The notes under the pieces were generated by a model. That model was not told where the DNA came from. It did not search any database and was given only the letters and a program-made list of their open reading frames with translations. DNA of 31,156 bases, taken from positions 1 through 31,156 of the forward strand of contig USCO01000012.1 in the NCBI GenBank assembly GCA_900553135.1, in the 5' to 3' direction. Both the position numbers and the translations under genes were made by a program. This DNA comes from an uncultured Eubacteriales bacterium (lineage in GTDB: Bacteria > Bacillota > Clostridia > Oscillospirales > Oscillospiraceae). The first letter of the stretch is position 1; each line of letters starts with the position of its first letter. Below are positions 1 through 7,104 of the stretch, piece after piece.

Positions 1-21
1 AGCCCGAACCCCACACAGAAA

Positions 22-61
22 AGCCATCCGCAAGCAACAACTGCTTGCGGATGGCTTCTTT
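22..61. terminator. Intrinsic terminator, probably bidirectional
   Basis: A perfect 15-bp stem (22-36 pairing with 42-56) closes a 5-base loop. It is followed by a T-rich stretch on the plus strand and by a short T run on the minus strand. It lies just beyond the 3' end of the minus-strand degV gene, so it probably ends that operon and may also end a plus-strand gene outside the window. Confidence 0.75.
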
Positions 62-122
62 CCATTTTTACCGTATTTCCTGTGCGGCCAAAGCGGTCTG
101 AACTAGAAATCAGCCGCATCTG

Positions 123-995
123 TCAGCGTGTGTTTCCCCAGTAGATCAGTGCCAGCATGCCGGGACCGGTATGGGCTCCAATGATCGGCCCAATGTCCGC
201 TGTGTGGACCTTTGCCTCCGGAAACCGCGCCTGGACCGCATTCTGCAAGGCCCTTGCGCCATCCGGACAAGCTCCGTGGCCCACGACAACGGTTTTTCCC
301 ATTTCAGGGGACCAGCCCTGTTCCATTTTGGCCAGTTGGGCCTTGATAGCCTGCTTCCGCCCCCTGGGTTTCTCCACCACGGCCAGCTCTCCGTCCTGGT
401 TTACATGGAGAAGGTGCTTGATCTGCAGAGCCGTTCCAAGGACCGCGGTCCCGGCGGACACCCGTCCGCCCCGCCGCAAGTGGTCGAACACATCCACGGT
501 AAACCAGTGGCAGACCTCCAGGCGATGCTGGGTTACCCATCTGGCCAGCTCCTCCAAGGTATATCCCTCGGCCTGTCTCCGGGCTGCCTCACAGACCAGA
601 AAGCCTTCTCCCACCGAGGCACACAGGGTATCCAGACATATAATGTTCCGATCCGGGTATTCCTCTCGCAGCTCCTCCGCGCACACTTGTGCGGACTGAA
701 AGGTCCCGGACATGCCGGAGGAGAACGACAGATACAACACGTCGTTTCCCGCTCTCAGTGCCGGTTCAAAGGACTGGAAGTATTGGATGGGGGTGATCTG
801 CGAGGTAGATGCGTAATTTCCCGCCTTTTGAAGGGCGTAAAACTCTTCCACGGAAATAGAACCCTTGGGTCCGTATGTATATCCCTTTCCGCCGATCTCA
901 ACTTGCATGGGAATGATGCCGACAGGGGGCAGCGATTCCAGCCATGGAGGACTGCAATCCGCCGTCGCGTCGGTGAAGATCTGATAGGGGGCCAT
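123..995 (-). CDS. DegV family fatty-acid-binding protein
   Basis: This 290-residue protein has the usual DegV length and layout. The N-terminus IFTDATADC, the STSQITP segment (residues 63-69) and the SFSSGMSGT segment (90-98) match the conserved lipid-carboxylate binding regions of the family, and the GGRVSAG loop follows near residue 177. DegV/FakB proteins bind a fatty acid and present it to a fatty acid kinase; no kinase gene is in this window, so the partner is unknown. The ATG is preceded by AAGGAG at a good distance. The gene starts only 6 bases after the stop of the radical SAM gene, so the two are probably co-transcribed. The family call is sure; the ligand and role are not. Confidence 0.93.
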   Translation of the reverse strand: MAPYQIFTDATADCSPPWLESLPPVGIIPMQVEIGGKGYTYGPKGSISVEEFYALQKAGNYASTSQITPIQYFQSFEPALRAGNDVLYLSFSSGMSGTFQSAQVCAEELREEYPDRNIICLDTLCASVGEGFLVCEAARRQAEGYTLEELARWVTQHRLEVCHWFTVDVFDHLRRGGRVSAGTAVLGTALQIKHLLHVNQDGELAVVEKPRGRKQAIKAQLAKMEQGWSPEMGKTVVVGHGACPDGARALQNAVQARFPEAKVHTADIGPIIGAHTGPGMLALIYWGNTR

Positions 996-1001
996 TTTTC
1001 G

Positions 1002-2360
1002 TTACTCCTTTTTTCCGCAGGCCGTGCAGCCGCCGCATCCGGTCCACAGCTCCTGGGCAGTGGCCTTCCAGCTCTCCGCGTAGGGCGTGGTCTTATCACA
1101 GAGATGGTCCACACTCTCCGGGCTCTGATAGTCGGTGCTCACAGCGCCGGTCTTTTTCACCATGGCCCGCAGCGCCTCGGGATTTTCCAGCACGGGACAG
1201 GGACGCAGCATGTTTTCATTGAAGGGCTGATTGTCGTGGTAGGCCATGAAGATGGGGCTTTTGAGGGCGTCCAGCAGACTGGTGTCGTGGATGTTGCAGT
1301 TGGAGTAGTGGATGAATACGCAGGGCTCCACGTCGCCCTTGGCGTTGATGTGCAGATAATTCCGGCCGCCGGCGATGCAGCCGCCCACATATTCCGCGTC
1401 GTTCTGGAAGTCCATGGAGAAGATGGCCTTGCTCTGGCGGAACTCCCGAATCCGGTGGTACACCTCTTTGCGCTGCTCCGGAGTGGGCAGCAGCTGGGTG
1501 GCCGCGTCATTTCCCACGGGCATGTAGTGGAAGAACCAGACAAACAGAGCGCCGCTGTCAATGATATAGTCAAAGAACTCCTCGCTGGTAATATCCGCGT
1601 AGTTCCGGCTGGTGTAGCAGGTAGAGATACCAAAGGGGAGACGATGCTCTTTCAGCAGATTCATCGCCTTCTTGACCTTCTGATACACGCCCTTGCCACG
1701 GCGGGAGTCGTTGGCCTCCTCAAAGCCCTCCAGGGAAATGGCGGGGACGAAGTTCTTCACCCGCAGCATCTCCTGACAGAAGTCCTCGTCGATGAGGGTG
1801 CCGTTGGTAAAAGCCAAAAATTCGCAGTCCGGGTGCATCTCACACAGCTTGATGAGGTCCGCCTTGCGCACCATGGGCTCGCCGCCGGTGTAGATATACA
1901 TATAAGTGCCCAGTTCCTTGCCCTGGCGAATGATGGAGTCGATGGTCTCCAGGCTGAGATTGAGCTGGTTTCCATACTCCGCCGCCCAGCAGCCGGTGCA
2001 GTGCATGTTGCAGGCGGAGGTGGGGTCCAGCAGGATGGCCCATGGAACATTACAATTCTCCCGGGCTTTGACCTCCTCCTGCGTGGCGCTGCCCTTCAGG
2101 CTGGCGTTAAACAGGAAGTTCTGGAAAAAGGCGCGGCGTACGCCGGGGTCCAGCTCATAGACCCGCAGGATCAGCTGATACCAGTTATTTTTCTCTTCAA
2201 TGACCTTTCGGATGGCATCCCGCTGGCTCTGATACCACCCCTCTGGAGTAAACCGGTCCACCAGGGCCATGAGCTTGGGGATGTTCTCCTCCGGGTTTCC
2301 TTCAATGTACTTCAACGCCTGATTGATGGCAAAGTTCTGCATATTGTCCTTCACGTTCAT
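1002..2360 (-). CDS. Radical SAM enzyme with SPASM-like C-terminal cysteines
   Basis: This 452-residue protein carries the radical SAM signature CNMHCTGC (Cys117, Cys121, Cys124), which binds the 4Fe-4S cluster that cleaves S-adenosylmethionine, followed by the GGEP SAM-binding motif (159-162). The C-terminal part has further cysteines (GGCIAGG, EPC, SNC and a terminal GCGGCTACG cluster), suggesting auxiliary clusters like those of SPASM/twitch enzymes. About 100 residues of helical N-terminal extension precede the core. I chose the ATG at 2358-2360 because AAAGGA lies 8 bases upstream; upstream in-frame starts have no spaced ribosome binding site. It precedes degV in an apparent operon and diverges from a cysteine-less paralogue at 2591. 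The substrate cannot be told from the sequence; peptide modification is possible but unproven. Confidence 0.92.
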   Translation of the reverse strand: MNVKDNMQNFAINQALKYIEGNPEENIPKLMALVDRFTPEGWYQSQRDAIRKVIEEKNNWYQLILRVYELDPGVRRAFFQNFLFNASLKGSATQEEVKARENCNVPWAILLDPTSACNMHCTGCWAAEYGNQLNLSLETIDSIIRQGKELGTYMYIYTGGEPMVRKADLIKLCEMHPDCEFLAFTNGTLIDEDFCQEMLRVKNFVPAISLEGFEEANDSRRGKGVYQKVKKAMNLLKEHRLPFGISTCYTSRNYADITSEEFFDYIIDSGALFVWFFHYMPVGNDAATQLLPTPEQRKEVYHRIREFRQSKAIFSMDFQNDAEYVGGCIAGGRNYLHINAKGDVEPCVFIHYSNCNIHDTSLLDALKSPIFMAYHDNQPFNENMLRPCPVLENPEALRAMVKKTGAVSTDYQSPESVDHLCDKTTPYAESWKATAQELWTGCGGCTACGKKE

Positions 2361-2403
2361 ATGGCTCATCCTTTCAATGCCTGATTCCGGCTGGTTAAGG
2401 CAC

Positions 2404-2409
2404 ATTATA
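2404..2409 (-). promoter_or_regulatory. Candidate -10 box for the radical SAM-degV operon
   Basis: The minus strand reads TATAAT here, about 45 bases before the chosen start codon. A -35 match is poor (GTGACT at 16 bases). The position is right for a promoter of this operon. Confidence 0.5.
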
Positions 2410-2489
2410 GGGAATCACCGCGAAAAGTCACGGGACACAATACGCGGCCAGTCAAAAATTACGACACCCCATAGGGGCCGTTACCTTTT

Positions 2490-2513
2490 GGGACAAAGTG
2501 TATCAATTGTCCC
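2490..2513. promoter_or_regulatory. Inverted repeat between divergent radical SAM genes, operator candidate
   Basis: GGGACAA and its exact complement TTGTCCC are separated by 10 bases in the 230-bp gap between the divergent genes at 2360 and 2591. A second GGGACA copy occurs near 2433, and a CCCC-ATA-GGGG palindrome lies at 2467-2477. The spacing suits a dimeric repressor, but no regulator can be named. Confidence 0.45.
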
Positions 2514-2590
2514 TTGTTCCCACACTCGTGCGGCACTAAGCTTTTCCTATATTTTAATCATGTACCGCTATCCGGGAAGGAGACCCATCT

Positions 2591-3622
2591 ATGGAAAACA
2601 GCATGTCCCGCCTTTTAATTGAGACCACCGTCCGTCATACCTTGAAGGGGCTGAAAGAAGACCCAAAACGGAGCGTCCGAAATCTAGTGGATATGGCCCT
2701 GCACTTTTCAGAAGGGCGATTTCAGAGCCACTTTTTTCAGACGGCCCACACCATGTTGGAGCACGAGGAGAGCGCATACTACGCCCTCATTGAGGATGCC
2801 GTCAGCCACATTGAGACAGAACACCTGGTCACATTCGGTATGAACCTGGGTTACAACAGCTGCACCTGGGGCGCTCAGCGCATCCGCACGAACGAACAGC
2901 GCCTGGGCTCCAATATTCCCTGGACGGTCCTCTTTCAAATGGAGGATGCCCAGTTATCCACCCACCTCCCCCAGTATGATCGCGCCATTCAAGAGGGGGA
3001 GGAACTAGGGATCTATAGCTGGGGTCTGTTGTCTCAAAGCAATCCAATGCAGCTATTCCCGCTGATGGAGGGGCATCCCGACAGCGCCTTCTTCCTCTTC
3101 TGCCGGCCGGAAGAAATCACCCCTTCGGTCGTGGATGAGATGGTCTCCCTTAAACATCTGATGCCGGTGGTTCAGTGGGACGATGGAACGGATGCGGCCT
3201 GCGCCTTGCTGCGGGACGCCCAGCTGCCCTATTCGGTGTATTACCCCTATACCCAGCAGGATCTGCCGTTCATTCTGAATGGGGAGCTGTTCTGTGAGAC
3301 CCAGCAGCTGCATCCCCTCTTCACCATTTTGGCGGCCCGCCCCGGCTGTCCCTCCCATATTCAAACTCTGGTCCATCAGGCCGCGGTGCAGGCGCGCAAT
3401 GGGCAGACCTATGAAACTGTGCCCTGGGAGCTCTATTCTGACATCCGGACGTTGGATGAAGTCATCTCCGATGACGCCTGCTGCGTCTTTTTTGATGGGC
3501 AGGGACAACTGTTTGCGCCAGATCACCCAGGCGCTGTCTCTCCCGGCAATCTGTTTGAGGAGGGGCTGCCCGCCCTCATTCAGCGGGCCCATCCCAAACA
3601 CCTGCCGGTCTCTTCCTGCTAA
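2591..3622 (+). CDS. Cysteine-less radical SAM paralogue (probable pseudoenzyme)
   Basis: This 343-residue protein aligns by eye along most of its length with the radical SAM enzyme at 1002-2360. Shared landmarks are the helical N-terminal region, NIPW (108-111; NVPW in the enzyme), QEGEELGIY (RQGKELGTY in the enzyme), the GHPDSAFF segment (MHPDCEFL), and the C-terminal DGQGQLF...LFEEGLPALI stretch matching AKGDVEP...LLDAL. The CxxxCxxC motif is absent: the matching region (about 116-126) has no cysteine, and GGEP is replaced by SQSNP. It therefore cannot hold the catalytic cluster in the usual way. The reading frame is open and has AAGGAG 8 bases before the ATG, so it looks like a maintained gene rather than a decayed one. 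A regulatory or partner role for the neighbouring enzyme is an inference. Confidence 0.82.
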   Translation: MENSMSRLLIETTVRHTLKGLKEDPKRSVRNLVDMALHFSEGRFQSHFFQTAHTMLEHEESAYYALIEDAVSHIETEHLVTFGMNLGYNSCTWGAQRIRTNEQRLGSNIPWTVLFQMEDAQLSTHLPQYDRAIQEGEELGIYSWGLLSQSNPMQLFPLMEGHPDSAFFLFCRPEEITPSVVDEMVSLKHLMPVVQWDDGTDAACALLRDAQLPYSVYYPYTQQDLPFILNGELFCETQQLHPLFTILAARPGCPSHIQTLVHQAAVQARNGQTYETVPWELYSDIRTLDEVISDDACCVFFDGQGQLFAPDHPGAVSPGNLFEEGLPALIQRAHPKHLPVSSC

Positions 3623-3632
3623 ATGGCAAAAA

Positions 3633-3676
3633 AGAGCGTACCGCACATTCCGCGCGGTACGCTCTCCATTTTTTCT
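3633..3676. terminator. Bidirectional terminator between convergent genes
   Basis: A perfect 12-bp stem (3633-3644 with 3654-3665) has an A run before it and a T run after it. It serves both the plus-strand gene ending at 3622 and the minus-strand tetR-like gene ending at 3679. Confidence 0.88.
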
Positions 3677-3678
3677 CC

Positions 3679-4275
3679 TCAATCGTGGTCTGATTCGCTG
3701 CATAGGTCGTCCTCTTCCGTCTGAGACAGCTCCCGACAGATAGACCGTGCGCTTTCCTCGGTCAGCCGCTTGATCTTCTCCACAAACTGCTCCGGCGGCA
3801 TACATTCCTTGGTCTGCAGCCACCGCTCCATGGCGCAGAGCACTGCGTCTGTAAAAAAGTCCAGGGTAAAATCATCCGGCTGCTCCTGGCTGAATATGCC
3901 GGAGATCCGGTTGATCAAAAAGGGGCGGATATACTCTCGAAAGTGGTCACTGAACGAATTCTGACCTTTGATTTGCAGCGCTTTGCGGTAAAACCCATGG
4001 TTCTGGTAAAAATACTGGCAGATCTTCTCAAGCAGAACCCATCGATCCTTGTAATTGTGGCCCAGATGCTCGTCTTTGAACAAGGTAATAAACTCCGTGT
4101 CAAAGATCCAATTCACAAGGTCGTATTTGTCCTTGAAGTGATAGTAAAAGCTTTTCCGGTTCATGTCGCAGCGATCGCAGATCTGTGTCACATTGATCTT
4201 CTCAAAGGGCATCTCCAGCATCAGCCCTTTCAAAGAGGCCGCTAACGCCCGCTTTGTAATATTGGAATCTGCCAT
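3679..4275 (-). CDS. TetR family transcriptional regulator
   Basis: This 198-residue protein begins with a TetR DNA-binding domain (roughly residues 5-55): FEKINVTQICDRCDMNRKSFYYHF is a textbook helix-turn-helix with the YYHF end. The C-terminal ligand domain resembles the DhaS-like TetR subgroup, an impression only. I chose the ATG at 4273-4275 because AAAGGAG lies 7 bases before it; the longer frame would need a TTG start. It is transcribed from its own minus-strand promoter (4431-4459) through a structured leader with a terminator, so its expression is probably controlled by the riboswitch there. No adjacent gene is an obvious target; the divergent ferredoxin region and itself are possibilities. 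Family certain, ligand unknown. Confidence 0.93.
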   Translation of the reverse strand: MADSNITKRALAASLKGLMLEMPFEKINVTQICDRCDMNRKSFYYHFKDKYDLVNWIFDTEFITLFKDEHLGHNYKDRWVLLEKICQYFYQNHGFYRKALQIKGQNSFSDHFREYIRPFLINRISGIFSQEQPDDFTLDFFTDAVLCAMERWLQTKECMPPEQFVEKIKRLTEESARSICRELSQTEEDDLCSESDHD

Positions 4276-4311
4276 ATACAATCTCCTTTCAAAGGAACTC
4301 TTGCGGCGGAT

Positions 4312-4348
4312 AAAAAAAGAGACTTACCTGCCCGAACAGATAAGTCTC
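4312..4348 (-). terminator. Riboswitch expression-platform terminator in the tetR leader
   Basis: On the minus strand a 12-bp stem with one mismatch (4348-4337 with 4330-4319) and loop UUCGGG is followed by seven T. The 5' arm contains CUUAU, which can instead pair with AUAAG at 4421-4417 to form the aptamer P1 helix. The two structures are mutually exclusive. Confidence 0.85.
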
Positions 4349-4421
4349 GTCATTTAAGATAATACCAGGAATGCTCCAGTATGTTGGTATCACCACACCA
4401 CGGTGCTGACTACTCCCTTAT
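4340..4421 (-). ncRNA. yybP-ykoY type manganese riboswitch candidate
   Basis: The minus-strand transcript has the hallmarks of the yybP-ykoY (Mn2+) aptamer. P1 is AUAAG (4421-4417) pairing with CUUAU (4344-4340). The conserved loop GGAGUAG follows the 5' arm, and GAGA precedes the 3' arm. GUCA pairs with UGAC to form the next helix. CACC/GGUG and AUACCA/UGGUAU helices fill the centre, with the typical ACAUAC element. The P1 3' arm overlaps the terminator stem, so metal binding would be expected to prevent termination and switch the downstream gene on. Known members of this class usually control manganese exporters; here the first gene downstream is a TetR regulator. The call comes from recalled consensus features, not a covariance search. 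Confidence 0.78.
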
Positions 4422-4430
4422 ATGCAAATA

Positions 4431-4459
4431 AGTATATCATACCGCCGGAAGATTCTCAA
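4431..4459 (-). promoter_or_regulatory. Promoter of the riboswitch-tetR transcript
   Basis: On the minus strand TTGAGA (-35, 4459-4454) and TATACT (-10, 4436-4431) are 17 bases apart. Transcription would start near 4424, just before the P1 helix of the riboswitch. The rest of the gap to 4653 shows no convincing gene on either strand. Confidence 0.8.
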
Positions 4460-4653
4460 CCGCATCCGGCCTTTCCGCTTTGGACAAAACTGCCGTTGTG
4501 TCCCAGATTTCAGCCCAGATCGCGCCGCCCCAATTACTTTGCCGTCCTGCAACACTCTTATACAATGGAAAGTCCCATCTTTGACTCGTTGGGATTCCAT
4601 GAGGGGGCTTTTGTTTCCACTGTCCTGAATGCCACCGGGATGCATCCGCACCG

Positions 4654-5424
4654 TTACGCCTCCAGAAACAGCTCGTTTTTCTTGGGGGCACTGCAGCTTT
4701 TTTTCATCTTACTGGCCGCAATCGCTGTCAGGATGCTATTTACCTTCCGGGAATGCGTCGGGCAAATGCTGACGCAGCGCATACAGCTGATACACTTTTT
4801 GTTGTCAGTTTCCCTGGGGTTTTCCTTTGAAATTGCCTGGACAGGGCATTTTTCCGCGCACAATCCGCAATTGGTGCAGTTCTTCTTGGCAGCAGGTTTG
4901 ATTGGCACCCCGTGATACTCCCGGTAGGGGCTGCTGCCGGGAAGGGTCAGGTCTTGGGGAATCCGGCCCTCCTCCAGGCGCTGGCGGATCTCCCCTGCAA
5001 AGCGGGTCAGCTCTTCCAAATCTGTTTGATTGGGGCGTCCCTGCCCATACTGGTGCATAATGGAGTGTTCCGCCACAGCGGCCACCGCCGCGGCGCAGCA
5101 AAATCCGGCTTTTTTCAGAACCGTTTTTAGTTCCAGTAACGTATCATCATAGGCGCGATTTCCATAGGCCACGATCAGGACCGCCTTTGCGCCGTTTCCG
5201 TGGATTTTTTCCAGGCGTTGCGCCGCAATGCCCGGGACCCGGCCGCCGAAGGAGGGAACCGCAACGATGCAGATATCCTCTTTGTTCAAGGAAATCTGAG
5301 CGAAGTCCACCGCACAATCAGTAAGATCAATGGCTTGTGCCTCCTGGCCAAAGGCCCGGACGAATGGCGCGGCAACTTTTTCTGTGCCCCCCGTTGGGCT
5401 GAAGAGGATGTTATAAATACTCAT
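4654..5424 (-). CDS. EFR1-type flavodoxin-ferredoxin fusion protein
   Basis: This 256-residue protein joins an N-terminal flavodoxin fold (FSPTGGTEKVA, residues 8-18, is the FMN phosphate loop) to a C-terminal double 4Fe-4S ferredoxin with Cys183/186/189/193 and Cys211/214/217/221. Such proteins move electrons between low-potential carriers in anaerobes; the partner enzyme is not known. AAGGAG precedes the ATG. The start overlaps the end of the ArsR gene by 14 bases, so the two form one operon and are translationally coupled. The ArsR protein probably controls it. About 300 bases lie between its stop and the next terminator. Fusion family certain, physiological partner unknown. Confidence 0.93.
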   Translation of the reverse strand: MSIYNILFSPTGGTEKVAAPFVRAFGQEAQAIDLTDCAVDFAQISLNKEDICIVAVPSFGGRVPGIAAQRLEKIHGNGAKAVLIVAYGNRAYDDTLLELKTVLKKAGFCCAAAVAAVAEHSIMHQYGQGRPNQTDLEELTRFAGEIRQRLEEGRIPQDLTLPGSSPYREYHGVPIKPAAKKNCTNCGLCAEKCPVQAISKENPRETDNKKCISCMRCVSICPTHSRKVNSILTAIAASKMKKSCSAPKKNELFLEA

Positions 5425-5785
5425 TTCTGCTCTCCTTATAGATGGGACAATATTTCATCAGTTCGGTGGCATACTGGAACAGCTCTGATACTGCCAGTAA
5501 ACTGCTGCTTGCAGAGTCCAGATAATAGAAATTTTTGGTTCCTTCCCGCCGGACATCTATGATCCCCGCATCTTTTAAAACTTTTAGATGATGGGACACC
5601 GCCGCCCGGGAGAGATTCGTACACCTTTGGATCTCCCCGACTCGCAAGCCCTCCGCCCCGCAGTTCTCGATGAACACGCGGATGATGAGCTGGCGCGGTT
5701 CATCTCCAATGGCACATAGCGCAGGACGGCAGGCATTGAATCTCTGCGCCAACTGATCCCGCTGCTGTTTCATGGGTTCATCCAT
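5411..5785 (-). CDS. ArsR family winged-helix repressor
   Basis: The 124-residue product has an ArsR-type winged helix: GEIQRCTNLSRAAVSHHL followed by KVLKDAGII is the recognition helix region, and the wing is RREGTKNFYYLD. I chose the ATG at 5783-5785 because GAAGGTG lies just upstream; the in-frame ATG at 5804-5806 would leave a leader of about 12 bases and no ribosome binding site. It is the first gene of a two-gene operon with the flavodoxin-ferredoxin protein and overlaps it by 14 bases. A palindrome at its promoter (5831-5846) suggests autoregulation. I see no clear CxC metal-sensing motif on the recognition helix, so the signal (metal, redox or other) is open. Confidence 0.88.
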   Translation of the reverse strand: MDEPMKQQRDQLAQRFNACRPALCAIGDEPRQLIIRVFIENCGAEGLRVGEIQRCTNLSRAAVSHHLKVLKDAGIIDVRREGTKNFYYLDSASSSLLAVSELFQYATELMKYCPIYKESRNEYL

Positions 5786-5804
5786 TTTGTCACCTTCGTT
5801 CTCC

Positions 5805-5846
5805 ATGGTCCATCTTGATAGACCATTATAGCACAAACCTTTGTGC
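5805..5846 (-). promoter_or_regulatory. Promoter and operator region of the arsR operon
   Basis: The minus strand has a perfect -10 box TATAAT at 5830-5825. Directly upstream, in the spacer, sits GCACAAACCTTTGTGC (5831-5846), a 7-2-7 perfect palindrome. A second inverted repeat, ATGGTC-N10-GACCAT, spans 5805-5826. The -35 match is poor, which is common where a regulator binds the spacer. ArsR proteins bind such palindromes, so autorepression is likely. Confidence 0.6.
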
Positions 5847-5884
5847 GGGGATGATTGGTCAAGAAAATCAAGCTCATTGTCTCC

Positions 5885-5924
5885 ACAAAAAACGCCTGCT
5901 GAAATCTTCAGATTTCAGCAGGCG
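5885..5924 (-). terminator. Terminator of the YcxB operon
   Basis: A perfect 14-bp stem (5893-5906 with 5911-5924) and a 4-base loop are followed on the minus strand by six T. It ends the transcript carrying the genes at 6333-6848 and 5943-6326. Confidence 0.88.
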
Positions 5925-5942
5925 CGTTTCCTACGATGTGGT

Positions 5943-6326
5943 CTATGACAAATCATCAGCCCCGCAAAACTCCACTTCCAGCTGCACCTTGGGCTGGCCA
6001 AGGTACTGCCGGGAGGCCTGGAGCCGCTGCTCCATGTCGGCAATTTCCTTTCGGAGCTGCCCGCGGCTCTTGCTCCGGTTCAGCTGCAAAAAGAGATGGT
6101 ACCGCTCTTGCAGGGTCTTTTCCTTCGGCGGGAATGTGATGACCTCGTCTCCGATTCGGTTGCCCTCCAGCTCGTTGCGGCAGATTTCATCGTCCATCAC
6201 CGCCATATAAAGGGCATACCGGGTAAACTCCTTGAGGGGCATCCGGATCTTCCAGCGCCAGCAAGCGGCCGAACCCGCCGCAGCCGCCAGACAGCCCAGG
6301 GCCGCAATCTTGCAGTATGTTTTCAT
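5943..6326 (-). CDS. Small membrane-anchored protein of unknown function
   Basis: This 127-residue protein has a hydrophobic Ala-rich N-terminus (residues 5-23) that could be a signal anchor or, with its Cys residues near 11 and 22, a lipoprotein-like signal; no clear lipobox is seen. The rest is soluble and charged, with a coiled-coil-like segment QLRKEIADMEQRLQASRQYL near the C-terminus. A good GGAGG site overlaps the end of the upstream gene, which stops 6 bases earlier, so it is co-transcribed with the YcxB-like protein. I do not recognise the family. Confidence 0.75.
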   Translation of the reverse strand: MKTYCKIAALGCLAAAAGSAACWRWKIRMPLKEFTRYALYMAVMDDEICRNELEGNRIGDEVITFPPKEKTLQERYHLFLQLNRSKSRGQLRKEIADMEQRLQASRQYLGQPKVQLEVEFCGADDLS

Positions 6327-6332
6327 CTGTCC

Positions 6333-6848
6333 TTATCCTCCGATATTTTGAACCTCGCGTCCGGATTTTTCTTCTAAAAACCGGCGGAACTCCGGCAGGC
6401 TGCCCCCAGTCAGCGTCACTTTTTCCAGGGCCATGGCATGATTCATGCCCACCACCAAAATCAGAAACTCCTTCGTCTCCGCCAATGCAAGAATGCTATC
6501 ATACCGCCACTTGGTTTCCGCCGCAGAGGTTTTCACCAGGTAATCGTCCCCATAAAAGGCAGTATCGGCAAAGTCGGTACCCGGCAGCGCCTTGCGCTTG
6601 GCAAAAAAGCCATTGAGGGCATCCTCTTTCCAATGAAGCAGCAGCAATGCCGCCATGACAGCGCAGTCTGCCACCGTCTGCCAAAGACTTCCCCAGGACA
6701 GCCAAATGGATACCAGCAGCAGCCCGATGATGATCCATGCAACAAACCGGATTCTGCGGCTTCTTTTCGCCCGGACCGTTTTCCGCAGCGCCCGGGCCAT
6801 GGCAGTCAGCGCCTTTTGATCGTATGTGGTATGGCAAGTAAATTCCAT
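6333..6848 (-). CDS. YcxB-like membrane protein
   Basis: The 171-residue protein has two membrane helices (about residues 34-54 and 60-75, IRFVAWIIIGLLLVSIWLSW and ADCAVMAALLLLHW) and a C-terminal region resembling the YcxB domain: WRYDSILALAETKEFLILVVGMNHAMALEK. YcxB proteins are widespread small membrane proteins of unknown role. I chose the ATG at 6846-6848 because GGAGG precedes it; the longer in-frame start has no site. It heads a two-gene operon with the anchored protein at 5943. Confidence 0.78.
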   Translation of the reverse strand: MEFTCHTTYDQKALTAMARALRKTVRAKRSRRIRFVAWIIIGLLLVSIWLSWGSLWQTVADCAVMAALLLLHWKEDALNGFFAKRKALPGTDFADTAFYGDDYLVKTSAAETKWRYDSILALAETKEFLILVVGMNHAMALEKVTLTGGSLPEFRRFLEEKSGREVQNIGG

Positions 6849-6984
6849 AATTCCTCCCAGGCCGTCACGGCAGCGAATCATAATAGGTTTACTATACCAG
6901 CTAAAAGCGCATTTCAAATGAAGGTTTTCTTAATTCTTCTTCAAGATATGGTCCTGCTCCCGCGCCGTGCTTCCTATCCGAACA

Positions 6985-7013
6985 TTGACAGGTCCGGGCA
7001 CGGACGGTATCAT
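6985..7013 (+). promoter_or_regulatory. Promoter of the membrane protein-hydrolase operon
   Basis: A consensus -35 TTGACA (6985-6990) and -10 TATCAT (7008-7013) are 17 bases apart. The predicted leader of about 85 bases holds a CCGCC-N10-GGCGG inverted repeat at 7037-7056, which could be a hairpin or an operator. Confidence 0.8.
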
Positions 7014-7104
7014 AGGTCCTGATTCCTTCCCTTGAACCGCCAGGACAGTGAGGCGGCGTAATATCGAGTGGCCCAAAACGAACACTTTTGAGGAGCATCA
7101 AAAT

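Noticed and set aside
171..2384. A 737-residue plus-strand open frame over degV and the radical SAM gene
   Set aside because: It is antisense to two well-recognised genes with clear motifs, and lacks family features of its own.
4418..4655. A short minus-strand frame after the flavodoxin-ferredoxin gene, with a GGAGG-like site before a GTG
   Set aside because: The sequence resembles no family, the frame overlaps the promoter of the riboswitch transcript, and alternative frames look equally random.
4403..4915. A plus-strand open frame across the riboswitch region
   Set aside because: It crosses the riboswitch and the 3' end of the flavodoxin-ferredoxin gene on the opposite strand and shows no family features.
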